64,000 nt of DNA, from contig JAEUUJ010000027.1 of NCBI GenBank assembly GCA_016786495.1, positions 17,343-81,342 of the forward strand, read 5' to 3'. Below are positions 9,256 through 19,134 of this stretch, piece by piece. The number at the start of each line of letters is the position of its first letter. Positions within the stretch are counted from its first letter, which is position 1. The translations under genes and the position numbers were made by a program. The stretch comes from Cyclobacteriaceae bacterium (GTDB lineage Bacteria > Bacteroidota > Bacteroidia > Cytophagales > Cyclobacteriaceae). The notes below the pieces were generated by a model. That model made no database searches, was not told the origin of the DNA, and worked only from the letters and a program-made list of their open reading frames with translations.

Positions 9256-10302
9256 TTAAGCGGATTTTTGAGCCTTTACGCGAATAGACTCGGAGCGGCC
9301 CTTTTTGAATACCTGCCGGCCCTTATTCAGCCCTTTGCGGATTTCTTTTTGTTGCTCAACGGGCAGCAGTAATGTCTCTTTACATTCCGCGGAACAACAG
9401 CCATTGAACTCAGCCGCGCATTCCTTACACTGAATGAATAACAAATGACAACCGTCATTTTTGCAGTTGGTGTGATCATCGCACGGTTTGCCACACTGGT
9501 GACACTGGCTGATGATGTCGTTCGAAATTCGTTCGCCCAGGCGTTCGTCAAACACGAAATTTTTGCCCAGAAATTTGTTCTCCAGATTCTGAGCCTTTAC
9601 CTGGCGGGCATATTCAATGATACCGCCATTCAACTGGAACACTTTCTTAAATCCACGATGCTTCATCCAGGCACTTGCTTTCTCGCAACGAATTCCGCCT
9701 GTGCAGTACATCACCAGGTTTTTGTCTTTCTTATCCGAAAGCATTTCTTCCACAATCGGCAATGAATCACGGAATGTATCTACATCCGGGCAAATGGCAT
9801 TTTTGAAATGCCCCACCTCACTTTCGTAGTGGTTGCGCATATCGACAATGACAGTGTCTGGATCTTCCGCAAGCTTATTGAAGTCGGCTGCGTTGAGGTG
9901 AACACCACTGTTCGTTACATCGAACGATGCATCGTCAAGGCCGTCAGCCACAACTTTTTTGCGTACGAGGATTTTGAGTTTGAAGAATGATTTACCGTCA
10001 TCTTCAACGGCCAGGTTCAGGCGGATGCCATTCAAAAATGGAATGCTGTACAGCATTTCGCGGAATCGCTCGACATTCTCGGTGGGCACACTGATCTGTC
10101 CGTTGATGCCTTCTTGCGCCACGTAAATTCGGCCCATAACGCCCAGTGAATCAAGCGTCAGGAAAAGCTCATCGCGGAAAGCTTTGGGATCAGCAATGTT
10201 GTGATACTTGTAAAAGGAAATGGTAGTGCGGTTCAGACGGTCCGCCATGGCGAGTTTCTCCTTGAGAACCTTGCCCTCAACTCGGTTGTGTAAATGTGTC
10301 AT
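9256..10302 (-). CDS. trhO: tRNA uridine(34) hydroxylase, rhodanese type
   Basis: This enzyme (YceA family) hydroxylates uridine 34 of tRNAs to 5-hydroxyuridine in an oxygen-dependent way, the first step toward 5-methoxy- or oxyacetyl-uridine. The 348-residue protein has the N-terminal acylphosphatase-like domain ([14 protein letters not shown]) and a rhodanese domain whose active loop reads [13 protein letters not shown], with the catalytic cysteine at about residue 200. A C-terminal cysteine cluster ([26 protein letters not shown]) is expected to bind zinc. The N-terminus HLHNR aligns with the known family start, which supports the ATG at 10302. The lysine-rich tail after residue 320 is not conserved. 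Confidence 0.95.
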   Translation of the reverse strand: MTHLHNRVEGKVLKEKLAMADRLNRTTISFYKYHNIADPKAFRDELFLTLDSLGVMGRIYVAQEGINGQISVPTENVERFREMLYSIPFLNGIRLNLAVEDDGKSFFKLKILVRKKVVADGLDDASFDVTNSGVHLNAADFNKLAEDPDTVIVDMRNHYESEVGHFKNAICPDVDTFRDSLPIVEEMLSDKKDKNLVMYCTGGIRCEKASAWMKHRGFKKVFQLNGGIIEYARQVKAQNLENKFLGKNFVFDERLGERISNDIISQCHQCGKPCDDHTNCKNDGCHLLFIQCKECAAEFNGCCSAECKETLLLPVEQQKEIRKGLNKGRQVFKKGRSESIRVKAQKSA

Positions 10303-10428
10303 GGTTATTCGGATTCTTTCGCAGGAAAAACCAAATAATGATGCAAAGATAAGAAATCGAACAGAATTGCAGGCGGTAGCGGGTGTTTCCGTTTCAAGCG
10401 TTATTTTTAGCGCTTCCTAAACCGGCCT

Positions 10429-12714
10429 ATGCGATACCTGCTCATTTCACTTTTCAGCGTTTCGTTTGCGTTGTCTGCGCAACAGATCAATACAAAAATT
10501 ACTGACCCGGAAGAATGGGTTAACCCGCTGATGGGGACCGCTTCGAAGCCGTCCATGTCAAATGGAAACACGTATCCTGCCGTAGGTGTTCCGTGGGGAA
10601 TGAATTTGTGGTCGCCCCAAACCGGTAAGATGGGTAACGGCTGGATGTATACGTATGATGCTGACCAGATCAGGGGCTTTAAACAAACGCATCAGCCTTC
10701 GCCCTGGATGAACGACTACGGTCAGTTTGCCATTATGCCCGTAACCGGGAAGGCAAAGTTTAATCAGGATGAGCGTGCCAGTTGGTTCTCGCACAAGTCA
10801 GAAATTTCGAAACCCTATTATTATAGCGTTTACCTCGCGGATGCGGACGTTACGGCTGAACTTGCGCCTACCGAACGTGCAGCATCTTTTCAGTTTACCT
10901 ATCCGAAGAGTGATAGTTCGTTTATCGTGATTGATGCATTTGATAAGGGCTCGTATATCAAGGTTATCCCCGGGCAAAACAAGATTGTGGGATACAGCAC
11001 GCGGTATTCACGCGGCAAGTTGGTTGACTTCAAAAATTATTTTGTGATTTATGTCGACAAGCCCGTCACATTTGCCAGGACCTGGAAAGGCAACCGGCTG
11101 GTAAAAGATTCACTGGAAATCACCTCGAATCATTCAGGTGCGATTATTGGTTTCCGCACGGAAAAAGGCGAAAAGGTATCACTTAAGGTTGCTTCATCCT
11201 TCATCAGCCTGGAGCAGGCGGAATTAAATCTTAAGCGCGAACTCGGCACCGATAACTTCGAGACCACGAAGTTGAAAGCCAAAACTTTGTGGAACAAAAC
11301 CTTGAGCAAGATTTCGATTGAAGGTGCTTCGATTGATCAGGCCAGAACTTTTTATTCGTGTCTTTACAGAACGCTTTGCTTCCCGAACAAACTGTATGAG
11401 ATCAATGCTTCCGGGAAGATAGTTCATTACAGTCCGTACAACGGAAAGATTTTGCCGGGCTACATGTTTGGTGGCACGGGCTTTTGGGATACGTTTCGTG
11501 CGTTGTATCCGTTTCTGAACTTCGTATACCCATCAATCAATAAAGAGATGCAGGAGGGATTAATTAACGATTATCTCGAAGGAGGTTTCTTGCCGGAATG
11601 GTCGAGTCCCGGATTTGCCGACATTATGATTGGCAACAACTCTGCATCGGTTGTTTCGGACGCCTACATCAAAGGGTTGCGCGGGTATGATATCAATACG
11701 TTGTATGAAGCGCTTATTCATGGTGCGAACAACGAAGGGCCCATGAGTGCCGTTGGCCGGAAAGGGGTGGAGTACTACAATTCACTCGGCTATGTACCGT
11801 ATGATGTGGGTATTAATGAAAATGCTGCCCGCACGCTGGAGTATGCATATGATGATTTTGCTATTTGGAAGCTTGCTAAAGCATTGAACCGGCCGAAGGA
11901 GGAAATTGACCTGTATGCGAAACGTTCACAGAATTATCGAAACCTGTTCGACAGGCAAACCGGGTTGATGCGCGGAAAAAACAAAGACGGCAGTTTTCAA
12001 TCACCGTTTAATCCCTACAAGTGGGGCGATGCCTTTACGGAAGGCAATAGCTGGCATTACACATGGTCGGTGTTTCATGATGTGCAGGGTTTGGTCGATT
12101 TAATGGGTGGCAATCAGCAATTCGTGAAAAAACTCGACTCCGTTTTTCTGTTGCCGCCCAAGTTCGATGACAGTTACTACGGAGGTGTGATTCATGAAAT
12201 CCGCGAGATGCAAATTGCGAACATGGGGCAGTATGCGCATGGCAATCAGCCGATTCAGCACATGATCTATCTGTATAATTATGCAGGTGCGCCCTGGAAA
12301 ACGCAGTACTGGGCCCGCGAAACCATGAACCGGATGTACAAAGCCACTCCGGATGGGTATTGTGGTGACGAAGACAACGGTCAGACGTCTGCTTGGTATA
12401 TCTTCTCGGCCCTGGGATTTTATCCGGTTTGTCCGGCTACTGATCAGTACGTGCTGGGAGCGCCCTTGTTTAAAAAGATTACGGTTACGCTTGAAAATGG
12501 CAAGCAGGTGGTGATCAACGCTCCCCGGAACTCCGATAACAATCGGTATGTGAATTCACTCAGGATCAATGGCAAAACCTATTCCAATAACTGGGTAGGT
12601 CACTTTGATTTGCTCAACGGTGCAACACTTGAATTCGATATGGCTGATAAACCCAATACGATACGCGGTACCATCAGGGAATCGTTCCCATATTCATTCT
12701 CTAACGAAAAGTAA
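10429..12714 (+). CDS. GH92 family glycoside hydrolase (alpha-mannosidase type)
   Basis: A 761-residue exported protein with a signal peptide ending ALSAQQ. It has the GH92 layout: an N-terminal beta-sandwich (NPLMGTASKPSMSNGNTYPA, about 30-280) and an (alpha/alpha)6 barrel. Diagnostic segments are GGTGFWDTFRALYPF and GDEDNGQTSAWYIFSALGFYP, the latter holding the catalytic acidic residues. GH92 enzymes are calcium-dependent exo-alpha-mannosidases acting on N-glycan or yeast-mannan linkages. This copy departs from the usual GNDDxGQMSAW wording and has an unusual N-terminus, so linkage preference may differ. It starts a three-gene unit; the next gene begins one base after its stop. Confidence 0.93.
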   Translation: MRYLLISLFSVSFALSAQQINTKITDPEEWVNPLMGTASKPSMSNGNTYPAVGVPWGMNLWSPQTGKMGNGWMYTYDADQIRGFKQTHQPSPWMNDYGQFAIMPVTGKAKFNQDERASWFSHKSEISKPYYYSVYLADADVTAELAPTERAASFQFTYPKSDSSFIVIDAFDKGSYIKVIPGQNKIVGYSTRYSRGKLVDFKNYFVIYVDKPVTFARTWKGNRLVKDSLEITSNHSGAIIGFRTEKGEKVSLKVASSFISLEQAELNLKRELGTDNFETTKLKAKTLWNKTLSKISIEGASIDQARTFYSCLYRTLCFPNKLYEINASGKIVHYSPYNGKILPGYMFGGTGFWDTFRALYPFLNFVYPSINKEMQEGLINDYLEGGFLPEWSSPGFADIMIGNNSASVVSDAYIKGLRGYDINTLYEALIHGANNEGPMSAVGRKGVEYYNSLGYVPYDVGINENAARTLEYAYDDFAIWKLAKALNRPKEEIDLYAKRSQNYRNLFDRQTGLMRGKNKDGSFQSPFNPYKWGDAFTEGNSWHYTWSVFHDVQGLVDLMGGNQQFVKKLDSVFLLPPKFDDSYYGGVIHEIREMQIANMGQYAHGNQPIQHMIYLYNYAGAPWKTQYWARETMNRMYKATPDGYCGDEDNGQTSAWYIFSALGFYPVCPATDQYVLGAPLFKKITVTLENGKQVVINAPRNSDNNRYVNSLRINGKTYSNNWVGHFDLLNGATLEFDMADKPNTIRGTIRESFPYSFSNEK

Positions 12715-12715
12715 G

Positions 12716-13990
12716 ATGAAGCGATTGATTCTAATTGCTGGCGCGCTATTCGTATGCATTTGCTGTGCGCAAGCCTTTGTGCGCTGCAAGTTGCAAGGCG
12801 AAGTCAAAGGCATCGAAACGAAAGCGATTTGGCTTAAGAAAGTATCTGAGAACATTCATACCGTTGTCGATAATAGAGAAAGACGAATTCCGGTTAAACA
12901 TGGCGCGTTTGAATATGAGTTCACGGCAGATGAGATTCAAGCGTATGAGTTTGTATTCGATGAAGACCTTGGAAGTACTTGGGGACTAATTTTCTTTCCT
13001 GATGACGGGCTCATCAGGATGGTGATTCAACGGTCAGGCATAGGTAAGGAGCTTATATGTGAAGGTGGGAAGCATAATGACGATTACGCGGACTACATAG
13101 CTTCACTTGCTCTGCCTTTTGCCAAACGTGAGGACCAACTTGTGAGGTGGCAGGATTCATTACTTGAACGAGATGAAATCGAGAGCGAAGCTTTTAAGGC
13201 AACTCGTAGTGAATTGAAGCTAGCCGGGGCTGACGAGGAAAGACGGGCACTGGTATTCCGGAAGCGGGACGAACTGGATAAAACGGGCAGGCGGTACAGT
13301 GACAAGGGTGCCAAATTTATACGCTCGTATGACTCATTGATGGCTGTTAAAACGCAATGGACATGTGACTATGTGATGAAGAACAGAACGTTAGTTTCAT
13401 ACTTCCTGCTTTACAACATGACTCGTTTTGCCAAGCCAGGCTCTGCTGAACTTGCTTTGGCGAGTCAGGCCTATCCGTTGTTTGAAAAGGAATTTCCGCA
13501 GCATACCTACACCAAGATTTTGCGGGATCAGTTAGCGGGCCTTTATTTTATCGCGCCTGGATATAAGTACATTGATGTTCAAGCCAAGACCCTTGACGGT
13601 AAGACGGTAGAACTATCGAGTGTTTTAACCGGCAAGATAAATTTGATTAACCTGTGGGGTTCGTGGTGTGGTCCTTGTATTGTAAAATGCCGGAAAGTAG
13701 TGCCACTCTATAATCGCTATAAAGACAAAGGATTTGAAGTCGTTGGCATCGCCAGAGAATTTAAAAATTTAAGTGCATTAAAAAGCAGATTATCAAAAGA
13801 GCAGTTCAATTGGATGAATTTGGTTGAACTTGATGACGAAAATGGCATTTGGAGTAAGTATGTAATTGCCGATGGCGCTGGTTTGCTGGTGCTCACCGAT
13901 CAAGCGGGAGTAATTCTTGCTGTAAATCCTTCGCCAGAAGAGTTAGAACAAATTATTAAAGGAAGACTTCAGAATGATACTAAGAATTAG
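12716..13990 (+). CDS. TlpA-like thioredoxin-fold protein with DUF4369-type N-terminus
   Basis: A 424-residue protein starting at the ATG one base after the GH92 stop. A longer in-frame opening to 12605 lies inside the GH92 gene and has no signal sequence. The chosen start gives a proper signal peptide (MKRLILIAGALFVCICCAQA). Residues 22-130 look like the beta-rich DUF4369 domain. A helical spacer follows, and then a thioredoxin domain with the active site WCGPC (cysteines 318 and 321). Such proteins reduce or exchange disulfides in the periplasm. It overlaps the next GH92 gene by 17 bases, so it is translated with the mannosidases. A role in folding exported cysteine proteins is inferred. 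Confidence 0.85.
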   Translation: MKRLILIAGALFVCICCAQAFVRCKLQGEVKGIETKAIWLKKVSENIHTVVDNRERRIPVKHGAFEYEFTADEIQAYEFVFDEDLGSTWGLIFFPDDGLIRMVIQRSGIGKELICEGGKHNDDYADYIASLALPFAKREDQLVRWQDSLLERDEIESEAFKATRSELKLAGADEERRALVFRKRDELDKTGRRYSDKGAKFIRSYDSLMAVKTQWTCDYVMKNRTLVSYFLLYNMTRFAKPGSAELALASQAYPLFEKEFPQHTYTKILRDQLAGLYFIAPGYKYIDVQAKTLDGKTVELSSVLTGKINLINLWGSWCGPCIVKCRKVVPLYNRYKDKGFEVVGIAREFKNLSALKSRLSKEQFNWMNLVELDDENGIWSKYVIADGAGLLVLTDQAGVILAVNPSPEELEQIIKGRLQNDTKN

Positions 13991-16274
13991 CGTTGTATTA
14001 TTGACCTTAACAACCATGCTCGTTGACGCAGCAGCCCAATCAAAACAAAATCTGGCGCAGTACGCCAAGCCCATTATCGGAACCGAGAAGATGGGTCATA
14101 CGTTTCCGGGCGCGACTGTTCCCTTTGGTGCCGTTCAGTTGAGTCCGGATACTGATACGATTCCGTACGAGGTCAATAACAAATACTCGGGCACGGTTTA
14201 TAAGTATTGTGCCGGCTACCAGTATGACGATCCGACAATCGTGGGATTCAGTCACACTCATTTTAGTGGTACGGGTCATTCCGACCTGGGTGATTTTTTG
14301 ATCATGCCCACTACCGGGAAACTTCAACTGAATCCCGGAACAGAAGATAAACCTGAAAGCGGCTTTCGGTCAGCGTTTTCACACAACAACGAAGTAGCCG
14401 AGCCGGGATATTACAAGGTTAAGCTTGACGATCATAATATTCTTGCTGAGATGACGGCCACTACCCGCACAGGCTTTCATCAATACACGTTTCCAAAATC
14501 CGATGATGCGCATATTATTCTCGACCTGATGGCCGGCATCTACAATTACGATGATAAGAACGTGTGGACGTTCGTGAGGGTGGAGAATGATACACTCGTT
14601 ACGGGATACCGGCAAACCCATGGGTGGGCAAGAACGCGTACGGTGTACTTCGCCATGTCGTTCTCGAAGCCGATAAAAGACTACGGTGCCCGTAACTATG
14701 CCAAGCCGCAGGCGTATCGTGGGTTTTGGCGGAAGTTTGATCAAACCCGGAACTTCCCAGATTTGGCCGGCAAACACTTGCGGATGTATTTCAACTTCAA
14801 TACCGAAGCAAACGAGTCGATCAAAATCAAATTTGCCCTGTCACCAGTGAGTACGGCTAATGCGGTCGAGAATATGAACACTGAAATTCCCCACTGGGAT
14901 TTCGAACGGATCAAACGCGAGGCCCGCGAGAGCTGGAATAAAGAATTCAGCAAGATTGAAATTCAAACCACCTCAAAAGAAGAGTTGGTTAACTTTTATA
15001 CCGCGATGTATCACGCAGCGTTGATGCCGTCTACGTATATGGACGTGAACGGAGAGTACAAAGGTCTTGATCAAAATGTTCATCGGACAACCGGATTCGT
15101 AAATTATACCTCGCTTTCACTGTGGGACACCTTCCGGGCGTTTCATCCATATCTCAATATTGTCAATCCGAAACGCAACGATGATATCGTTAAATCTATG
15201 CTTGCGCATTACGACCAAAGTGCGTTGGATATGTTGCCAATCTGGTCGCACTATGCGAACGATAACTGGTGTATGAGTGGCTATCATGCTGTGTCGGTCA
15301 TTGCCGATGCGGCTATAAAAGGTAATGCCACGTTTGACCTGAACAAAGCCCTTGACGCCTGTGTCACGACTGCCAGACGGAGAAGTTATGAGGGTATCGG
15401 GTACTACATTGATCTGGGGTACATTCCGCAGGATAAAAACGGGGTATCGGTATCCACGACCCTCGAATACGCATATGACGATTGGTGTATCGCGCAGCTC
15501 GCTAAAAAAGTGAAGCGCCAAGATGTGTACCAGGAATTTATCAAGCGGTCCGAAAACTGGATGAATGTTTATGATCGTTCGATTGGATTTATGCGCCCAA
15601 GGCTAAGCGATGGTTCGTTCAAGAAGGAATTCGATGTATTGAAAACAGATGGACAGGGCTTCATTGAGGGTAATGCCTGGAATTTCAGTCTGTACGTGCC
15701 ACACGATCCGGGCGGAATGATTGAAGCGATGGGGGGTAAGAAGCGGTTTGCCACGCACCTCGACTCCCTGTTTACCATGCACTTGCCGGATGAATTTTTT
15801 GCTGAGACAGAAGACATTACGCGTGAGGGGATTATTGGTAACTATGTGCACGGAAACGAACCCGCGCATCATGTAGCGTATTTGTATAACTGGACGGATC
15901 AGCCGTGGAAAACACAGCAGCGCGTGCGGATGATTTTAAAGCATCAGTATCATGATGGTCCTGCCGGACTGGGTGGTAACGATGATGCCGGGCAGATGAG
16001 CGCGTGGTATATTTTCAGTTCCCTTGGATTTTATCCGGTATCACCGGGATCGGATCAATACTGGCTGGGAAGTCCTTCGGTGAAGACGGCAACCCTTAAC
16101 CTCGAAAACGGCAAAACTTTTACCGTGGAAGCGATTGATCAAAGCGATAAGAATGTGTACGTGAAAAAGGTGATGCTGAATAATCAGCCCTTAGACAGGA
16201 GATACATTACGCACGAGGAAATTGTGAAAGGCGGGAAGCTCACGTTTGTAATGAGTGCGAAGCCAGCGAAGTAA
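13974..16274 (+). CDS. GH92 family alpha-1,2-mannosidase type
   Basis: A 766-residue exported enzyme with a signal peptide (to about AAAQS). It has canonical GH92 motifs: FPGATVPFGAVQLSPDT near the N-terminus, FSHTHFSGTGHSDLGDF, LSLWDTFRAFHPY, and GGNDDAGQMSAWYIFSSLGF, which carries the catalytic acidic residues. Family members remove terminal alpha-mannose in a calcium-dependent, inverting reaction. It matches the typical family wording better than its neighbour at 10429, so the pair likely attacks different linkages of the same mannan or N-glycan. The start overlaps the end of the thioredoxin gene. No SusC/D pair or regulator is adjacent, so uptake of products must rely on genes elsewhere. 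Confidence 0.94.
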   Translation: MILRISVVLLTLTTMLVDAAAQSKQNLAQYAKPIIGTEKMGHTFPGATVPFGAVQLSPDTDTIPYEVNNKYSGTVYKYCAGYQYDDPTIVGFSHTHFSGTGHSDLGDFLIMPTTGKLQLNPGTEDKPESGFRSAFSHNNEVAEPGYYKVKLDDHNILAEMTATTRTGFHQYTFPKSDDAHIILDLMAGIYNYDDKNVWTFVRVENDTLVTGYRQTHGWARTRTVYFAMSFSKPIKDYGARNYAKPQAYRGFWRKFDQTRNFPDLAGKHLRMYFNFNTEANESIKIKFALSPVSTANAVENMNTEIPHWDFERIKREARESWNKEFSKIEIQTTSKEELVNFYTAMYHAALMPSTYMDVNGEYKGLDQNVHRTTGFVNYTSLSLWDTFRAFHPYLNIVNPKRNDDIVKSMLAHYDQSALDMLPIWSHYANDNWCMSGYHAVSVIADAAIKGNATFDLNKALDACVTTARRRSYEGIGYYIDLGYIPQDKNGVSVSTTLEYAYDDWCIAQLAKKVKRQDVYQEFIKRSENWMNVYDRSIGFMRPRLSDGSFKKEFDVLKTDGQGFIEGNAWNFSLYVPHDPGGMIEAMGGKKRFATHLDSLFTMHLPDEFFAETEDITREGIIGNYVHGNEPAHHVAYLYNWTDQPWKTQQRVRMILKHQYHDGPAGLGGNDDAGQMSAWYIFSSLGFYPVSPGSDQYWLGSPSVKTATLNLENGKTFTVEAIDQSDKNVYVKKVMLNNQPLDRRYITHEEIVKGGKLTFVMSAKPAK

Positions 16275-16277
16275 GCA

Positions 16278-16901
16278 CTACTGATTCTTTGGCTTTAGTT
16301 CACCGCGGATCAAGGCGTTATACTCCTCACAGGTGAGGTTGCCATGCTTATCACAATACTGGCATGTCTGGTATTGATCTTTGATATACCCTTTTTTAAT
16401 CACCACGGTAGTGCCTTTGCATACCGGGCAGATTACTTTTCCTGACGGACCGCAATCAATGTCATACGCGGTAGAAAGAACCTGTTCGGCTTTCGCGGCT
16501 TCCTGTGCACGCGCTTTCAATACGCCTTCCTCCGATTTTCTGAGAATGGCAACGGCTTCTTCATAAAACTGGCCGCCTGTACCTTTCAACTGAATGTACT
16601 TGTTCAGCCAGTCGACACTTTGTTTATATTTTTCGAGATAGAATGAATTCTTGCCAAAGTAGAACGTGAGATCGGAGGGAACGCTCTTAACATTGTTGAG
16701 CACATACCGCAGTTTGGTATCGGCTTTCGCGTATTCACCATTTTCCATGAAGCGCACGGCTGAATCAAGAACCTGCATGATGGCTGCGCGTTTCCGCTGT
16801 TCGGCCTGAAGCCTGAATTGTTCCGCCTGTTCTTTATCCTGCGCCAGTAACGATCCCGCCACGAGGCAGAATCCGAAAATCAAAACGAACTTATTCATCA
16901 T
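16278..16901 (-). CDS. secreted protein with CxxC zinc-ribbon-like tail
   Basis: About 207 residues. I start at the paired ATGs at 16901/16898 (MMNKF) because they give a clean signal peptide ending SLLAQ; a GTG at 16919 would add six polar residues. A helical, charged region (about 25-130, TPR-like, with NGEYAKADTKLRYVL and KQSVDWLNKYIQL) leads to a cysteine-rich tail, CPVCKGT then CQYCDKHGNLTC. The tail is reminiscent of DnaJ-type zinc fingers. No function is known. It is convergent with the GH92 gene (three-base gap) and follows the ACMSD-like gene on the same strand, so the two may be co-transcribed. Confidence 0.65.
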   Translation of the reverse strand: MMNKFVLIFGFCLVAGSLLAQDKEQAEQFRLQAEQRKRAAIMQVLDSAVRFMENGEYAKADTKLRYVLNNVKSVPSDLTFYFGKNSFYLEKYKQSVDWLNKYIQLKGTGGQFYEEAVAILRKSEEGVLKARAQEAAKAEQVLSTAYDIDCGPSGKVICPVCKGTTVVIKKGYIKDQYQTCQYCDKHGNLTCEEYNALIRGELKPKNQ

Positions 16902-16918
16902 GATGCCAATCCTATACA

Positions 16919-17926
16919 CTAACTAAATCTTTCTTTTGAAACACCGAGCCATTCGAGCGGAGCGTTGCAGAAAATGTCTTCCTTGATGCTGCTGTCGATG
17001 TTCATATCTTCAATAAACTTGCCAACTTCCAGGTCGCCCAGCGGAAAGGGATAATCCGTTCCCAGCGTGATTTTTTTCGATCCCTGCAGTTTTAAAACGT
17101 AATCGAGCATTAACGGATCGTGTGTGATGCTGTCAACCCAGAACTTGCCGAGATAGTGTTTCGGGCCGATGTTATTGTCGATGGCTACCAGATCGGGGCG
17201 GCATTCAAATCCATGCTGAATTCTTCCGATCGTTGACAGGAACGATCCGCCTGCGTGCGCAAAGTTTACGCGAAGATTGGGCAACTTTTCAAAAATTCCT
17301 GCAAAGATCATGGAGCAGATGGCACGGGCCGTTTCGGCCGGCATGCCCACGAGCCACGGAAGCCAGTAACGCTGAATGTTCTTTTCACCCATCATATTCC
17401 ACGGATGAACCAGCAGGGCCATGCTGAGCTTTTCGCAGGCTTCGAAAAGCGGGAAGAACCGTTCTTCATTCAGGTTAAGGTCGTTAATGTTTGAACCGAT
17501 TTGGATACCGCTCAGGCCGATCTCTTTGCACCGTTCCAGTTCCTGTATGGCCAGTTCGGTATCCTGCATAGGGATGGTGCCGAGCCCCAAATAGTTTTTA
17601 GGATACTTAACTATTAATTCGGCAATATCATCGTTGAGGTATTTCGAAACATCGAGGCAATCGAGCGGCCGGGCCCAATAGGAGAACATTACCGGTACGG
17701 TACATACCACCTGAACCTGTGTTCCGAACTTAGCATAGTCCTTTATCCGGACCTCCGGGTTCCAGGAGTTCTCCTGAATTTCACGGAAGAACTGGTTGCC
17801 GCGCATCATCTTGGCTGCGCCTTTCTTGTGATGCTGCAAATAAATGAAATCGCCATACCCGAACTTCTCGCTCCAGTTCGGAAGCTTCCTGGGAAGAATG
17901 TGCGTATGGGTGTCGATTTTGAGCAT
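16919..17926 (-). CDS. amidohydrolase, aminocarboxymuconate-semialdehyde decarboxylase type (ACMSD)
   Basis: A 335-residue TIM-barrel metal enzyme that is collinear with ACMSD along its whole length. Matching blocks are KIDTHTHILP (metal-binding HxH), VCTVPVMFSYWA, VHPWNMM, YWLPWLVGMPAETA, FAHAGGSF and LGTDYPFPLGDLE. ACMSD removes CO2 from 2-amino-3-carboxymuconate 6-semialdehyde and diverts tryptophan breakdown away from quinolinate/NAD. The start at 17926 (MLKIDTH) fits the family better than a start five codons upstream. No other kynurenine-pathway gene lies in the window, so it is an isolated step here. Activity on 2-nitrobenzoate-type analogues, known in relatives, cannot be excluded. 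Confidence 0.88.
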   Translation of the reverse strand: MLKIDTHTHILPRKLPNWSEKFGYGDFIYLQHHKKGAAKMMRGNQFFREIQENSWNPEVRIKDYAKFGTQVQVVCTVPVMFSYWARPLDCLDVSKYLNDDIAELIVKYPKNYLGLGTIPMQDTELAIQELERCKEIGLSGIQIGSNINDLNLNEERFFPLFEACEKLSMALLVHPWNMMGEKNIQRYWLPWLVGMPAETARAICSMIFAGIFEKLPNLRVNFAHAGGSFLSTIGRIQHGFECRPDLVAIDNNIGPKHYLGKFWVDSITHDPLMLDYVLKLQGSKKITLGTDYPFPLGDLEVGKFIEDMNIDSSIKEDIFCNAPLEWLGVSKERFS

Positions 17927-17982
17927 TTCAGAATAAAGCAATTCCGAAATATCGTTGTTTTTTATCGGAGATCAAGTTCTGA

Positions 17983-19134
17983 TCAGGGTTTCATAAGCTG
18001 GTGGTTGAAGTCGGCTATTAACCGGAACAAATCGTTGTATTCGGTTAATGGCAAGGTGTCGGCTACATCATAAACGTCATGGTAGGCTTTGATTCCGCCA
18101 AGCGTGTATATAAAAAATGAGGGAATTCCTTTTTCGGTAAACCAGTAGTGATCGCTGTTGGCTGCTTTCCCGCGCGACTTTATTTGTACGAAGTAGTTGT
18201 TGGCGGCATTGATTTCTTTTAGCAGCGAAAACTCTTTCGAGAATACCGAGGCGTTCACCACCGTGATGCCTTCGTCACCCGTTCCTGCCAGGTCAAGGTT
18301 AAGTAAAAAACGAACATTGCTCAGGTTGATCAGCGGATTCTCTGAGAAATATTTTGATCCGATTAACCCTGCTTCTTCTCCCGCGAAACAAATGAATGCG
18401 ATGGAGTAGGGTTGAGGGTTGACTGCATAATATCGGGCAAGATTAAGCAGGAGCGCTATGCCGCTTGCGTTGTCGTTTGCCCCCGGGAAGAATGTTTCAT
18501 TGCCCATACCTCCGAGGTGATCATAGTGTGCGGTGATCACAATCAATGAGTCGGGCTTTCGCGTGCCCGGTACCAGTGCGGAAATGTTTGCTGTGGTAAA
18601 GTGATTCAGGACTTTGTTCTCAATGTTTACTTTAAACGAAGATGGTTTCTCCTTTATGGAACTCCGTAAAACCTGAATGCCAGTATATCCTTCCGCCTTC
18701 GATGCCACCGACCACGTGAGTTTATTTTCGAGTGAGACTACCACCGTGCTTTCAGCATTGATGAAATGAGCTGAGTCTTGTTCAAGGAGCGTTCCTTTCG
18801 CTTTTGTTCCGCGACTGTCGGGAGAAACAATATAATCTTGTCCGGGTATCAGTTCTGTGCCGTTGATCGACACGTCCATTTTACCCGGAAAGGTGTTTAC
18901 CGGATAGCTGAATTCCTGTACGTAACTTTTACCCGATAACGGCTTTAAACCATAGTGCTTAAATTCAGCAGCGAGGTATTCCGAAGCCTTCTGTAATCCG
19001 TTGTTCGTGTAACCGCGCCCCCAGAAGTACTCGGAGGTTAATGTGTCAATTGTTTTTCGGGCGCCCGCAACGTCCTGCGCAAAAGATAAGGTTACGCAAA
19101 AGTAAAGGAAGACCGTGAGCGTCCGCGTAAGCAT
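17983..19134 (-). CDS. M28 family zinc aminopeptidase, secreted
   Basis: A 383-residue protein with a signal peptide (ending LSFAQ), a PA-like insert (about 80-170) and an M28 peptidase domain. Co-catalytic zinc ligands are visible in TAHYDHLGG, GANDNASG, and the catalytic/ligand pair FAGEEAGLIGS. M28 enzymes release N-terminal amino acids from peptides outside the cytoplasm. The gene overlaps by one base (TGATG) the stop of the gluconate-dehydrogenase-subunit-3 gene upstream. It is therefore probably the third member of that unit, although its function does not obviously relate. Confidence 0.9.
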   Translation of the reverse strand: MLTRTLTVFLYFCVTLSFAQDVAGARKTIDTLTSEYFWGRGYTNNGLQKASEYLAAEFKHYGLKPLSGKSYVQEFSYPVNTFPGKMDVSINGTELIPGQDYIVSPDSRGTKAKGTLLEQDSAHFINAESTVVVSLENKLTWSVASKAEGYTGIQVLRSSIKEKPSSFKVNIENKVLNHFTTANISALVPGTRKPDSLIVITAHYDHLGGMGNETFFPGANDNASGIALLLNLARYYAVNPQPYSIAFICFAGEEAGLIGSKYFSENPLINLSNVRFLLNLDLAGTGDEGITVVNASVFSKEFSLLKEINAANNYFVQIKSRGKAANSDHYWFTEKGIPSFFIYTLGGIKAYHDVYDVADTLPLTEYNDLFRLIADFNHQLMKP

